Source: JBLNBQ01 sp050260095
Lineage (GTDB): Bacteria > Bacillota > UBA5301 > DYFA01
Direction: 5' to 3'
DNA: 24,758 bases
Assembly: GCA_050260095.1 (NCBI GenBank)
Contig: JBLNBQ010000018.1
Coordinates: 1-24,758, forward strand
Shown here piece after piece: positions 14,430-22,325 of the stretch. Below the pieces are notes generated by a model. The model saw only the letters and a list, made by a program, of their open reading frames with translations. It did not search any database and was not told the DNA's origin. The position numbers were made by a program, and so were the translations under genes. Numbering within the stretch: position 1 is the stretch's first letter; every line of letters starts with the position of its first letter.

Positions 14430-15326
14430 ATGGGCCCGGAGGCTTTTCTTCTCCAGATGGTCCAGCAGGTGTTCAATGGGGTCTCGCTGGGCAGCATCTA
14501 CGCCCTCATCGCATTGGGCTACACCATGGTCTACGGGATCATCAAGTTGATAAACTTTGCGCACGGCGACATCTTCATGATCGGGGCCTTCGCGGGTTAC
14601 TTCGCGACCTCGGTCTACAAGATGTCGTTCCTGCCTGCGCTGGTCTTCGCCATGGTGGCCGCTGCCATCTCGGGCGTCATCATCGAGCGGCTCGCCTACC
14701 GGCCCATCCGGAAGGCGTCGCGCATCTCGGCGCTCATCACGGCCATCGGCGTTTCGTTGCTCCTCGAAAATGCAGGTTTGCTTATTCTGAAGCCCGATCC
14801 CCGGGCCTTCCCGGAAGTGATCCCGCTCAAGGTCTACACGTGGGGCGGGATCATCGTCAACAACCGTCAGATCCTCATCCTGGCGGTGGCGATCGGGCTG
14901 ATGGTGTTGCTGCAGTGGGTCGTCCGGTCGACCAAGATCGGCAAAGCCATGCGGGCGGTGGCCAACGACCGGGATGCGGCCTACCTGATGGGCATCGACG
15001 TGAACCAGGTGATCACCGTCACGTTCGCCATTGGTTCCGCTCTAGCGGCCGCCGCCGGGGTGCTGGTCGGCGTCTTCTACAACCGGATCGATCCCCTGAT
15101 GGGGATCATGCCCGGGCTCAAGGCTTTCGTGGCGGCGGTGCTGGGCGGCATCGGCATCATCCCCGGCGCCATGCTGGGCGGCATGGTGATGGGCATCGTG
15201 GAGGTGCTGGTGGCGGCCTTCGTTTCCTCGAGTTGGAAGGATGCCGCCGCCTTCGTGGCGCTGATCATCATCTTGCTCGTGCGGCCCGCAGGCCTCCTGG
15301 GCAAGAACGTCGGCGAGAAGGTGTAG
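14430..15326 (+). CDS. livH: Branched-chain amino-acid-type ABC transporter permease LivH
   Basis: This 298-residue integral membrane permease has about eight hydrophobic segments. It carries the LivH landmarks: NGVSLGSIYALIALGYTMVYG near the N-terminus (family pattern, described only), INFAHGD, and the ATPase-coupling EAA-like loop from STKIGKAMRAVANDRDAA to MGIDV. The C-terminal part has LGGIGIIPGAMLGG and ends in RPAGLLG. The ATG at 14430 has SD aaggggtg (14417-14424), downstream of the strong hairpin. It forms the transmembrane channel with LivM, powered by LivG and LivF. The 14-nt spacing to livM indicates one transcript. Confidence 0.94.
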   Translation: MGPEAFLLQMVQQVFNGVSLGSIYALIALGYTMVYGIIKLINFAHGDIFMIGAFAGYFATSVYKMSFLPALVFAMVAAAISGVIIERLAYRPIRKASRISALITAIGVSLLLENAGLLILKPDPRAFPEVIPLKVYTWGGIIVNNRQILILAVAIGLMVLLQWVVRSTKIGKAMRAVANDRDAAYLMGIDVNQVITVTFAIGSALAAAAGVLVGVFYNRIDPLMGIMPGLKAFVAAVLGGIGIIPGAMLGGMVMGIVEVLVAAFVSSSWKDAAAFVALIIILLVRPAGLLGKNVGEKV

Positions 15327-15343
15327 GCGTGGGAGGGAACATG

Positions 15344-16345
15344 ATGGCGGAAATGGCCGGTTCGAAAAGGCTCCGCGACTACCTCAGCCTCGCCGGCGTC
15401 GGGGTGGTCGCGCTCGGCCTCGTTTGCGTGAACGTGCTCTACGGGCTGGGGATGATCGATCGCTACTATAACGGCATCCTCACCTTGATCATGATCAACA
15501 TCATCCTGGCCGTGAGCCTGAACCTCATCAACGGTATCACCGGTCAGTTCTCGATCGGTCACGCCGGGTTCATGGCGGTGGGCGCCTATGTCTCGGCGAT
15601 GCTGTCGATCAACGCCCACTGGCCGTTCTGGGCGGTGCTGGTCTCGGGGATGGCGGCCGCGGCTGTGATGGGGCTGGTGGTCGGTATCCCGAGCCTCAGG
15701 CTCAAGGGCGACTACCTGGCCATCGCCACGCTGGGCTTCGGCGAGATCATCCGGGTGATCATCGTCAACCTTGACGTCACCGGCGGCCCGCGGGGTCTGC
15801 CGGGAATCCCGTTCAAGACCAGCTTCTTCATCGCAGAGGGCCTGGCGTTGCTCACGGTCCTGCTCGTGGTGAACCTGGTGAACTCGGCCCACGGGCGGGC
15901 GATGCTTGCCATCCGGGAGGACGAGATCGCCGCGGAGACGATGGGCGTCAACGCCACCCGGTTCAAGGTGACCGCCTTCACCATCGGGGCGAGCCTGGCC
16001 GGGCTGGCGGGCGGGCTCTACGCCCACTACATGATGTTCATCGACCCGAAGTCTTTCGGGTTCTTCAAGTCGATCGAGATTCTGACGATGATCGTGCTCG
16101 GCGGCCTGGGGAGCATCACCGGCGCCATCCTCTCCGCCGCGGTGCTCACCTACCTGCCAGAGTTGCTCCGGCAGTTTGCCATGCTCCGGATGGTCATCTA
16201 CTCGGCGCTGCTCATCGTGATGATGCTGGTCCGGCCGCAGGGTCTCTTGGGCACCTGGGAGGTCACCGATGCTCTGAAGCGGTTCGGCAGGCGGCCCGCG
16301 AAGTCTGCTAAGGAAGGACGGGGGAACGTACATGGCGTTGCTTGA
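15344..16345 (+). CDS. livM: Branched-chain amino-acid-type ABC transporter permease LivM
   Basis: This is the second permease subunit, about 333 residues and strongly hydrophobic. Diagnostic segments are NLINGITGQFSIGHAGFMAVGAY (pattern), GLPGIP, and the coupling loop HGRAMLAIREDEIAAETMG followed by VNATRFKVTAFTIGA. It ends in RPQGLLG and a basic tail. Two adjacent ATGs occur at 15341 and 15344; the SD gggaggg (15331-15337) is better spaced (about 7 nt from GGAGG) for 15344. The long in-frame upstream extension shadows livH. The last 14 nt overlap the start of livG, implying coupled translation. Confidence 0.93.
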   Translation: MAEMAGSKRLRDYLSLAGVGVVALGLVCVNVLYGLGMIDRYYNGILTLIMINIILAVSLNLINGITGQFSIGHAGFMAVGAYVSAMLSINAHWPFWAVLVSGMAAAAVMGLVVGIPSLRLKGDYLAIATLGFGEIIRVIIVNLDVTGGPRGLPGIPFKTSFFIAEGLALLTVLLVVNLVNSAHGRAMLAIREDEIAAETMGVNATRFKVTAFTIGASLAGLAGGLYAHYMMFIDPKSFGFFKSIEILTMIVLGGLGSITGAILSAAVLTYLPELLRQFAMLRMVIYSALLIVMMLVRPQGLLGTWEVTDALKRFGRRPAKSAKEGRGNVHGVA

Positions 16346-17096
16346 GATCAGGGAACTCACCCGGGCCTTCGGCGGGCTTCTGGCGGTCTCCAACGCGAAC
16401 ATGAAGATTGAGCAGGGAGAGCTGGTCGGGCTGATCGGCCCCAACGGCGCAGGGAAGACCACCATCTTCAACCTGCTCACCGGCGTCTTCGAGCCGACCT
16501 CCGGCGACGTGATCTTCGACGGCAAGCGGCTCAACGGGCTCAAACCCTACCAGGTCACCAAGCACGGGATCGCCCGCACGTTCCAGAACATCCGGCTGTT
16601 CCAGAACCTGACCGTGATGGACAACGTCAAGATCGGCTATCACCTGAACGCCAAAGCGTCGCTCTTCGCCTCGTTCCTCCGGTTCCCGATCCTCAAGGAG
16701 GAGAAGGAGATCACGCAGAAGGCGGAGGAACTGCTCGAGATCTTCGAACTGCAAGACCGGGCGGAGGAGTTGGCCAAGAACCTTCCCTACGGCGAGCAGC
16801 GGCGCCTGGAGATCGCCCGGGCGCTGGCCGCCCGGCCCAAACTGCTGCTGCTCGACGAGCCGGCGGCCGGCATGAACCCGCAGGAGACGCAGGAACTGCT
16901 CACCCTGATCCGGTGGGTCAGGGAGCGGTTCGGACTCACCATCCTGCTCATCGAGCACGACATGCACTTGGTGATGAACCTCTGCGAGCGCATCTACGTG
17001 CTGGACTACGGGGTCACCATCGCCGAGGGCACGCCCGAGGAGATCAAGCGGAACCCGAGGGTGATCGAGGCCTATCTCGGGGAGGAGGCCGTCTGA
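16332..17096 (+). CDS. livG: Branched-chain amino-acid-type ABC transporter ATP-binding protein LivG
   Basis: This 254-residue ABC ATPase couples ATP hydrolysis to transport through LivHM. Walker A is GPNGAGKT (36-43), the Q-loop region is in TFQNIRLF, the signature is the LivG-type YGEQRR (153-158) instead of LSGGQ, Walker B is LLLLDEP (171-177) with the catalytic Glu176, and the switch His209 lies in IEHDM. The C-terminus (EGTPEEIKRNPRVIEAYLGEE) is typical of LivG. The ATG lies inside the last codons of livM. It is followed by livF after 2 nt. Confidence 0.95.
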   Translation: MALLEIRELTRAFGGLLAVSNANMKIEQGELVGLIGPNGAGKTTIFNLLTGVFEPTSGDVIFDGKRLNGLKPYQVTKHGIARTFQNIRLFQNLTVMDNVKIGYHLNAKASLFASFLRFPILKEEKEITQKAEELLEIFELQDRAEELAKNLPYGEQRRLEIARALAARPKLLLLDEPAAGMNPQETQELLTLIRWVRERFGLTILLIEHDMHLVMNLCERIYVLDYGVTIAEGTPEEIKRNPRVIEAYLGEEAV

Positions 17097-17098
17097 CG

Positions 17099-17803
17099 AT
17101 GCTTTTGGAAGTCGAGAATCTGCACGTCTACTACGGTGCGATCCACGCGCTCAAGGGCGTGTCGGTGCAGGTGGAAGAGGGCGAAATCGTCACCCTGATC
17201 GGGGCGAACGGCGCCGGCAAGAGTACCACGCTGAAGACGGTTTCGGGGCTGCTCAGGCCGAAGCAAGGGAAGATCGTCTTCGAAGGCAAGAATCTGGCCG
17301 CCATGACCCCGCACGGCATCGTGTCGGCCGGCGTCTCGCAGGTGCCGGAGGGCCGCCGGGTGTTCGCCAGCCTCTCGGTGAAGGAGAATCTGGAGATGGG
17401 CGCCTTCCGCCGGCCCGACCGGGAGACGGCGGAGACGATGAAGTGGGTCTTCGAACTCTTCCCGCGGCTGGAGGAGCGGCAGAAGCAGTTGGCGGGGACG
17501 CTCTCCGGCGGCGAGCAGCAGATGCTGGCCGTGGGGCGGGGGCTCATGGCGCGGCCGCGGCTGATGATGCTGGATGAGCCCTCGATGGGGCTGGCTCCGC
17601 TCCTGGTGAAGGAGATCTTCGCCGTCATCCAGGAGATCAACCGGCGCGGCACGACGATCCTCTTGGTCGAGCAGAACGCCCACATGGCGCTCTCCATCGC
17701 TCACAAGGGGTATGTGATCGAGACCGGCACGATTTCCCTCGCCGGTCCCGCCGCCGACCTGGCCGCCAACGAGCAGGTGCGCAAGGCGTACCTGGGCGGC
17801 TGA
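17099..17803 (+). CDS. livF: Branched-chain amino-acid-type ABC transporter ATP-binding protein LivF
   Basis: This is the second ATPase of the transporter, 234 residues. Walker A is GANGAGKS (35-42), the signature LSGGEQ (135-140), Walker B MMLDEP (156-161), and the switch His lies in VEQNAHMALS. The segment QVPEGRRVFASLSVKENLEMG is characteristic of LivF. It starts 2 nt after the livG stop; the SD lies within the end of livG (ggggaggagg). It is the last gene of the liv operon and is followed by a large hairpin. Confidence 0.95.
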   Translation: MLLEVENLHVYYGAIHALKGVSVQVEEGEIVTLIGANGAGKSTTLKTVSGLLRPKQGKIVFEGKNLAAMTPHGIVSAGVSQVPEGRRVFASLSVKENLEMGAFRRPDRETAETMKWVFELFPRLEERQKQLAGTLSGGEQQMLAVGRGLMARPRLMMLDEPSMGLAPLLVKEIFAVIQEINRRGTTILLVEQNAHMALSIAHKGYVIETGTISLAGPAADLAANEQVRKAYLGG

Positions 17804-17827
17804 GGCTGCCGCCTGCAGAAGGAGTTG

Positions 17828-17867
17828 AGTGCCGGGGAATGGAAGTATTCCCCGGCACTGATTGTTT
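17828..17867 (+). terminator. Terminator-like hairpin at the end of the liv operon
   Basis: A perfect 13-bp stem pairs 17828-17840 (agtgccggggaat) with 17847-17859 (attccccggcact), with a 6-nt loop, followed by gattgttt. The T-tract is short and interrupted, so termination may be partial. The next gene starts 18 nt beyond, leaving little room for an independent promoter, so readthrough is plausible. Confidence 0.65.
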
Positions 17868-17884
17868 GGAAGAGGTGGGAGCAG

Positions 17885-18526
17885 ATGCTGGTCCGTGACC
17901 GTATGACCAAGACCCCCATCGTGATATCCGAGGATACCAACGTTTTCGACGCGCTCGACTTGATGCGCCGCCATCGCATTCGCCGGCTCCCGATCGTGAA
18001 GAACGGCGAACTGATCGGCATCGTGACCCAGCTCGAACTCTTCCGGGTGGCGCCTTCGCCGGCCACCACTCTCTCGGTCTTCGAACTCAACAGCCTGCTC
18101 GCCAAGATGAAGGTCAAGGACGTGATGACCAGGGAGGTCTTCACCATCTCGCCCGAGGCCACCATCGAGGAGGCGGCCCTGCTCATGCGGGAGCGCCAGG
18201 TGGGTGGATTGCCGGTGGTCGAGGGGCGGCAGGTGGTGGGCGTCATCACGGAGACGAACATCATGGACGCGTTCATCGAACTCATGGGGCTGACCCGGGC
18301 GGGCAGCCGGATAACCATCGAAGTCGAGGACCAGGTGGGGGTGCTGGCCGATGTCGCGTCGGTGATCCGCAACCTCGGGATAAACATCCTCTCCTGCGCC
18401 ACCTATTCGCCGAAGGAGGGGATCGGTCACGTCGTGGTTCGGGTGGACACGAAGGACCCGGAAGCGATCGTGAAGGAACTGACCTTCCACGGCTACAAGG
18501 TCGTTCACGCCACCTCCCTGTGTTGA
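17885..18526 (+). CDS. AcuB-like protein with two CBS domains and an ACT domain
   Basis: The protein has 213 residues, against 214 for Bacillus AcuB. It has CBS domain 1 (about 1-57, with RRLPIVKNGELIGIVT), CBS domain 2 (about 77-135, with GGLPVVEGRQVVGVIT) and a C-terminal ACT domain (about 142-210, from ITIEVEDQVGVLADV). CBS pairs usually bind adenosyl ligands and ACT domains bind amino acids, so a sensory role is likely. AcuB's exact function in acetoin metabolism is unclear even in Bacillus. The ATG at 17885 is chosen because homology begins there; an upstream TTG would run through the terminator hairpin. Being next to an amino-acid transporter makes an amino-acid-sensing role attractive, but that is inference. 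Confidence 0.82.
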   Translation: MLVRDRMTKTPIVISEDTNVFDALDLMRRHRIRRLPIVKNGELIGIVTQLELFRVAPSPATTLSVFELNSLLAKMKVKDVMTREVFTISPEATIEEAALLMRERQVGGLPVVEGRQVVGVITETNIMDAFIELMGLTRAGSRITIEVEDQVGVLADVASVIRNLGINILSCATYSPKEGIGHVVVRVDTKDPEAIVKELTFHGYKVVHATSLC

Positions 18527-18601
18527 GGGGGAGCCTCACCGAGAAGGAAAGGCCAGCCCGCGCAGCGAAACAGGGCCAAAACCGGGCAAGGTGGGAACGA
18601 G

Positions 18602-19756
18602 ATGCCGCCACGACTAGCAGGATCAGGTGCGGGCCGGGCCAGACGGAAATCTGGAGCGGGGCACCCTGAGCGGGAGGGCGTGGCGGCGTTTCTATTGCTG
18701 CTCTTGGCGCTGAGCGTGGGGGTGCCGGCGGGGAAGAAGGTCTGCGCTTTCCTGCGGACCGAGCCGGCGACCTACGGGCGGCTGCGGCTCTCGGTGGAGG
18801 GTGAGGCGCTGGTGGTCCGGCGAGAGCAGGTTCTCTTTTCCGATCTCGCCGGCAAGGTGGAGCCGGTCGCCGGGGAGGGCGAGCGGGTGGCGCGGGGGGC
18901 GCTGGTGGCGCGGGTGGCGCCGGGCGCTCCGGAGGCTGGGGGCGAGGACCACCGCGCCGGGCCGGACCGGGCCCTGGCCGAGACCGAGCGACGGGCGATC
19001 CTCGATGAGCAGTCGCCGCTGGCGGCGAAGCCGGCGGCCGCCGGGGCCTCCAGCCAGGCCCTTCGCAGGGCCCGGAGCAGCCGCGAGGCGGAGCTGCGGC
19101 AACTGACGGCGCAGCGGACCGGGCAGGCGCAGCGCTTGCGCGCGCCCCTGGCCGGCACCGTAAGCTATTATACCGACGGCCTCGAAGGGGTTCTCGGCCC
19201 CCGGAGCCTGCCTGACCTGGTGGCGGCCAAGGAGAGCGTGACCGAGTTGGCTCGCTCCGTCGCACCGGTGGAGGCCAAGGCCGGCGCCCAGGTCAAACCG
19301 GGTGTCCCCGTCGCGAAGGTGGTCGACAACTTTCAGGTGTGGCTCGTGGTCGACCTCCCGCCGGGGAGCGGCGGGAGGGCGCTCCCTGGCGCCGGTGGGC
19401 GCCTTCGCCTGCGCCTGCGGGGTGAAGGCCGGCCGGAGAGCGCCGAGGCGAACGGGGTTGTCCTGGAACGCCATGACGGCAAAGACCGGGTCAGGCTGGT
19501 CATCTCACCGGTCGAGTACTGGCCGGAACTGGCGCAGTTGCGAACTGCCGCCGTCCAGCTGTCGCTCGGGGAGTTCGAAGGGGTGCGCGTGCCGAGGACG
19601 AGCGTTATCAAGGAAGACGGAACGCAAGGAGTGATGGTGGAGTCCTGGAGAGGGCGACAGTTCCAGGCGGTGACCGTGCGGGGCGGCGACCGGGAGTGGC
19701 TGGTCGTCGACGGGTTGGCTCCGGGAACCAGGGTTTGGAGCAGCGTCCGAAGATAG
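18602..19756 (+). CDS. HlyD-like membrane-anchored adaptor-type protein
   Basis: This 384-residue protein has a basic cytoplasmic N-terminus, one membrane segment (about 28-42, FLLLLLALSVGVP) and an extracytoplasmic body. A first half-barrel resembling a lipoyl/HlyD motif (about 65-105, with GKVEPVAGEGERVARGALVARV) is followed by an Ala/Arg/Glu-rich helical stretch (about 115-180). The second half, RAPLAGTVSYYTDGLEGVL, then leads to beta-rich segments ending DGLAPGTRVW. This is the arrangement of periplasmic adaptor proteins, but no transporter partner is encoded nearby. Similar HlyD-like proteins occur in the yggS-sepF neighbourhood of clostridia, from memory. The ATG has SD aaggtggg about 8 nt upstream. 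The helical hairpin is short, so it probably does not reach a TolC-like channel. Function unknown. Confidence 0.68.
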   Translation: MPPRLAGSGAGRARRKSGAGHPEREGVAAFLLLLLALSVGVPAGKKVCAFLRTEPATYGRLRLSVEGEALVVRREQVLFSDLAGKVEPVAGEGERVARGALVARVAPGAPEAGGEDHRAGPDRALAETERRAILDEQSPLAAKPAAAGASSQALRRARSSREAELRQLTAQRTGQAQRLRAPLAGTVSYYTDGLEGVLGPRSLPDLVAAKESVTELARSVAPVEAKAGAQVKPGVPVAKVVDNFQVWLVVDLPPGSGGRALPGAGGRLRLRLRGEGRPESAEANGVVLERHDGKDRVRLVISPVEYWPELAQLRTAAVQLSLGEFEGVRVPRTSVIKEDGTQGVMVESWRGRQFQAVTVRGGDREWLVVDGLAPGTRVWSSVRR

Positions 19757-19786
19757 CGGCGCGGGGGCGCCGGGGGAGGCGGGGCC

Positions 19787-21127
19787 GTGAAAAAGACGTA
19801 CGTGCTTGACACGAGTGTGCTCCTGCACGATGCGGAGGCGCTGAGCGCCTTCGAGGACAACCTGGTGGTCATTCCGATCGCGGTGGTGGAGGAGGTCGAC
19901 AACCACAAGCGGAGGCTCGACGAGATCGGACGGAACGCACGGCGGATCTCCACACTCCTCGACGAGCTGCGGGGCCAGGGCCAGTTGAACCGCGGCGTGG
20001 CCTTGCCCGACGGAGGGACCCTGCGGATCGAACTCAACCACCAGGAGATGGAGTACCTGCCGGCCAGCTTCGACCGGCACAAGGTCGACAACCGGATCCT
20101 TGCGGTGGCGCTCTCGCTCCAAAAGGAGCCGGAGGTCCCTAAGCCGGTGATTCTGGTGTCCAAAGACATCAACATGCGGGTCAAGGCCGACTCGGTGGGC
20201 CTTCTGGCGCAAGACTTCGAGCGCAACAAAGTGCAGGTCGACGAGTTGTACTCGGGCAACCGGACGGTGCGCGTCCCGGCGGAGACCATCAACCGGTTCT
20301 ACACCGAAGGAGGCTTGCCGGCGGTGGCGCTGGGACCCGACGGCGAGTCCCTCCACGTCAACGAATTCGTGCTTCTCGAAGACGCCGCCGGCACTTCCCA
20401 GTCTGGGCTGGCCCGGGTCGACAAGCCGGGGCGTCTGGTGCCGCTGCGCAACCTTCACGCCGAACTCTGGGGCATCAAGGCGCGCAACAAGGAGCAGCGG
20501 ATGGCCGTCGAACTCCTGCTGAACGACGAGGTCCGCCTCGTCACGCTGGTCGGGAAAGCCGGCACCGGCAAGACGTTGTTGGCGCTGGCGGCCGGGTTGC
20601 AGAAGGTCACCGAGGAGGGCGTGTACCGCAAACTGCTGGTTTCCCGTCCGGTTGTTCCCATGGGGAACGATCTCGGCTTCCTGCCGGGAGATCTCGAGGA
20701 TAAACTGCGCCCCTGGATGCAGCCGCTCCACGACAATCTCGAGCTGCTCTTCGCCAGCCGGGAGGGGCGGGGCGGCAGGGAGCGGGGCGGCAACCCGCTG
20801 CAGAACCTGCGTGATCTCGGCCTGGTCGACATCGAGGCCCTGACGTACATCCGCGGCCGGAGCATCCCCGGCCAGTTCTTCATCCTGGACGAGGCGCAGA
20901 ACCTCACGCCGCACGAGGTCAAGACGGTCATCACCCGGGTGGGTGAAGGGACCAAAATCGTGCTGACCGGCGACCCGTACCAGATCGACCACCCGTATTT
21001 GGATTCGAGTTCGAACGGCTTGACCTACGTAGTGGAGAAGATGAAGGGTGAGCCGCTGGCGGGGCACGTGACCTTGGTGAAGGGCGAGCGCTCGGAGTTG
21101 GCCGAGTTGGCGGCGCGGCTCCTGTGA
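19787..21127 (+). CDS. PIN domain-PhoH ATPase fusion (PhoH2/YlaK type)
   Basis: This is a 446-residue two-domain protein. The N-terminal PIN nuclease domain shows the acidic residues expected for metal binding: Asp8 in LDTSVL, Glu35/36 in VVEEVD, Asp101 in VDNRILAVAL and Asp127 in VSKDINM. The C-terminal PhoH ATPase has Walker A GKAGTGKT (256-263), the conserved SRPVVPMGNDLGFLPGD and Walker B LDEAQN (367-372), then LTGDPYQIDHPYLD. Characterised PhoH2 proteins unwind and cleave RNA in an ATP-dependent way; whether this one does is inference. The GTG at 19787 has SD ggggagg at about 8 nt. It sits between the HlyD-like gene and yggS with short gaps. A 6-bp hairpin (19757-19772) lies directly upstream of its SD. 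Confidence 0.92.
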   Translation: MKKTYVLDTSVLLHDAEALSAFEDNLVVIPIAVVEEVDNHKRRLDEIGRNARRISTLLDELRGQGQLNRGVALPDGGTLRIELNHQEMEYLPASFDRHKVDNRILAVALSLQKEPEVPKPVILVSKDINMRVKADSVGLLAQDFERNKVQVDELYSGNRTVRVPAETINRFYTEGGLPAVALGPDGESLHVNEFVLLEDAAGTSQSGLARVDKPGRLVPLRNLHAELWGIKARNKEQRMAVELLLNDEVRLVTLVGKAGTGKTLLALAAGLQKVTEEGVYRKLLVSRPVVPMGNDLGFLPGDLEDKLRPWMQPLHDNLELLFASREGRGGRERGGNPLQNLRDLGLVDIEALTYIRGRSIPGQFFILDEAQNLTPHEVKTVITRVGEGTKIVLTGDPYQIDHPYLDSSSNGLTYVVEKMKGEPLAGHVTLVKGERSELAELAARLL

Positions 21128-21149
21128 AGGGCGGGAGGGACGAGACGCG

Positions 21150-21854
21150 TTGGGACTGAAGAGCGAGCTGGCCGGGTCGGTAAGGGACATCCAGGAGCGC
21201 ATCGCCCGGGCGTGCGCCCGCGCCGGGCGCGATCCCGCCGGAGTGCGGCTGGTGGCGGTGACCAAGGGCCGCAGCCTCGAGGAACTCAAGGCCCTATGGG
21301 AGCTGGGCGTCACCGACTTCGGGGAGAACCGGGTCCAGGAGCTGACTCGCAAGGCGGCAGCCCTGGCCGGCGAGGGAGTCGCGCCGGCCTGGCACATGAT
21401 CGGCTACCTTCAGCGCAATAAGGTGAAGGCGCTGCTGGATTGGTGTCGAATCATCCATTCGCTGGACCGGTTGGAACTGGGCGAAGCGGTGTCGGCGCGG
21501 GCGCAGGGCGGGCCGCCGGTCAAGACGCTGGTAGAGGTCAACATCACCGGCGAGGCGACCAAGTCGGGCGTAGGGCCGGAAGAGGCGCTGGCGCTGGTCC
21601 GTCGCCTGGCGCGCCTTCCCGGGCTGGTGGTGAGCGGGCTGATGACGATGGCGCCAGCCGGCGCCGGTGAAGACGAGTGCCGCCGGGTCTTTGGCAGCTT
21701 GCGGCAGCTACGCGACCGGCTGGCCGGGGAAGAGGGAGCTGGGGCAAGCCTCGCCGAGCTCTCGATGGGGATGAGCCAGGATTTCGAGGCTGCGGTCATG
21801 GAAGGCGCCACGCTGGTGAGGGTGGGAAGGGCGCTCTTCCAGCCGCGGGGGTAA
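21150..21854 (+). CDS. YggS/YlmE family pyridoxal-phosphate homeostasis protein
   Basis: This 234-residue single-domain TIM-barrel protein binds PLP and helps regulate PLP and amino/keto acid balance (YggS, PLPBP, PipY family). The PLP lysine is Lys39 in LVAVTKG. FGENRVQEL (57-65), WHMIGYLQRNK (81-91, where many relatives have HFIGHLQ) and MTMAP are diagnostic, and SMGMSQDFEAAV with VRVGRALF binds the phosphate near the C-terminus. The TTG start at 21150 is preceded by gggaggg at about 10 nt. It lies directly before sepF, as ylmE does in Bacillus and pipY does in cyanobacteria. Confidence 0.94.
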   Translation: MGLKSELAGSVRDIQERIARACARAGRDPAGVRLVAVTKGRSLEELKALWELGVTDFGENRVQELTRKAAALAGEGVAPAWHMIGYLQRNKVKALLDWCRIIHSLDRLELGEAVSARAQGGPPVKTLVEVNITGEATKSGVGPEEALALVRRLARLPGLVVSGLMTMAPAGAGEDECRRVFGSLRQLRDRLAGEEGAGASLAELSMGMSQDFEAAVMEGATLVRVGRALFQPRG

Positions 21855-21874
21855 ACGTCAGGGAGGTGTAGTGG

Positions 21875-22321
21875 TTGGCAAACTGGTGGCGGCGGATGAT
21901 GGAATTCGTAGGACTGGCCGCGGACGAGGAAGAGGAGTTCGATGACGGGCCGGAGGAGATAGTCCCTGAGCCCGCCACGGGCCGCTGGCGGTCGGGCCGC
22001 CTGGTGAGCCTGCCGGCGCGGGAGACGCGGCCGGCGATGAAGGTCTTCGTGGTCCAATCCAACAAATTCGACGATGTGCAGGGCATGGTGGACCATCTGA
22101 AAGCGCGGGCTCCCGTGGTCGCCAACCTGTCGGACGCCGACTACGAGACCGCCCGGCGGATGGTGGACTTCCTGACGGGCGCGGTCTACGCCCTGAACGG
22201 TTCGGTGCAGAAGATCACCGAGGGCATCTTCATTTTCGCTCCGGAGAACGTGGAGATCCACGCCGAGGACGTCATGAGCCTCAAGGAACACGGGCTGTTC
22301 TTCCTGAGCGGGCGGGGGTAA
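21875..22321 (+). CDS. sepF: Cell division protein SepF
   Basis: This 148-residue protein tethers and organises FtsZ at the division septum. The N-terminal amphipathic helix (about 1-14, NWWRRMMEFVGL) would bind the membrane. It is followed by an acidic linker (EEEEFDD), then the SepF core (about 54-135) with KVFVVQSNKFDDVQGMVDHL (pattern), NLSDADYETARRMVDFL and GSVQKITEGIF. The C-terminal tail is short. The start is TTG 21875, with SD ggaggtg (21862-21868) 6 nt upstream; the alternative GTG 21871 is out of frame. The next gene, proC, starts 4 nt after the stop. Confidence 0.95.
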   Translation: MANWWRRMMEFVGLAADEEEEFDDGPEEIVPEPATGRWRSGRLVSLPARETRPAMKVFVVQSNKFDDVQGMVDHLKARAPVVANLSDADYETARRMVDFLTGAVYALNGSVQKITEGIFIFAPENVEIHAEDVMSLKEHGLFFLSGRG

Positions 22322-22325
22322 GAGC

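Noticed and set aside
15077..21397. Several 400-630 codon minus-strand frames opposite livM, livF/acuB and the PhoH gene
   Set aside because: All are antisense shadows of firm + strand genes in high-GC DNA.
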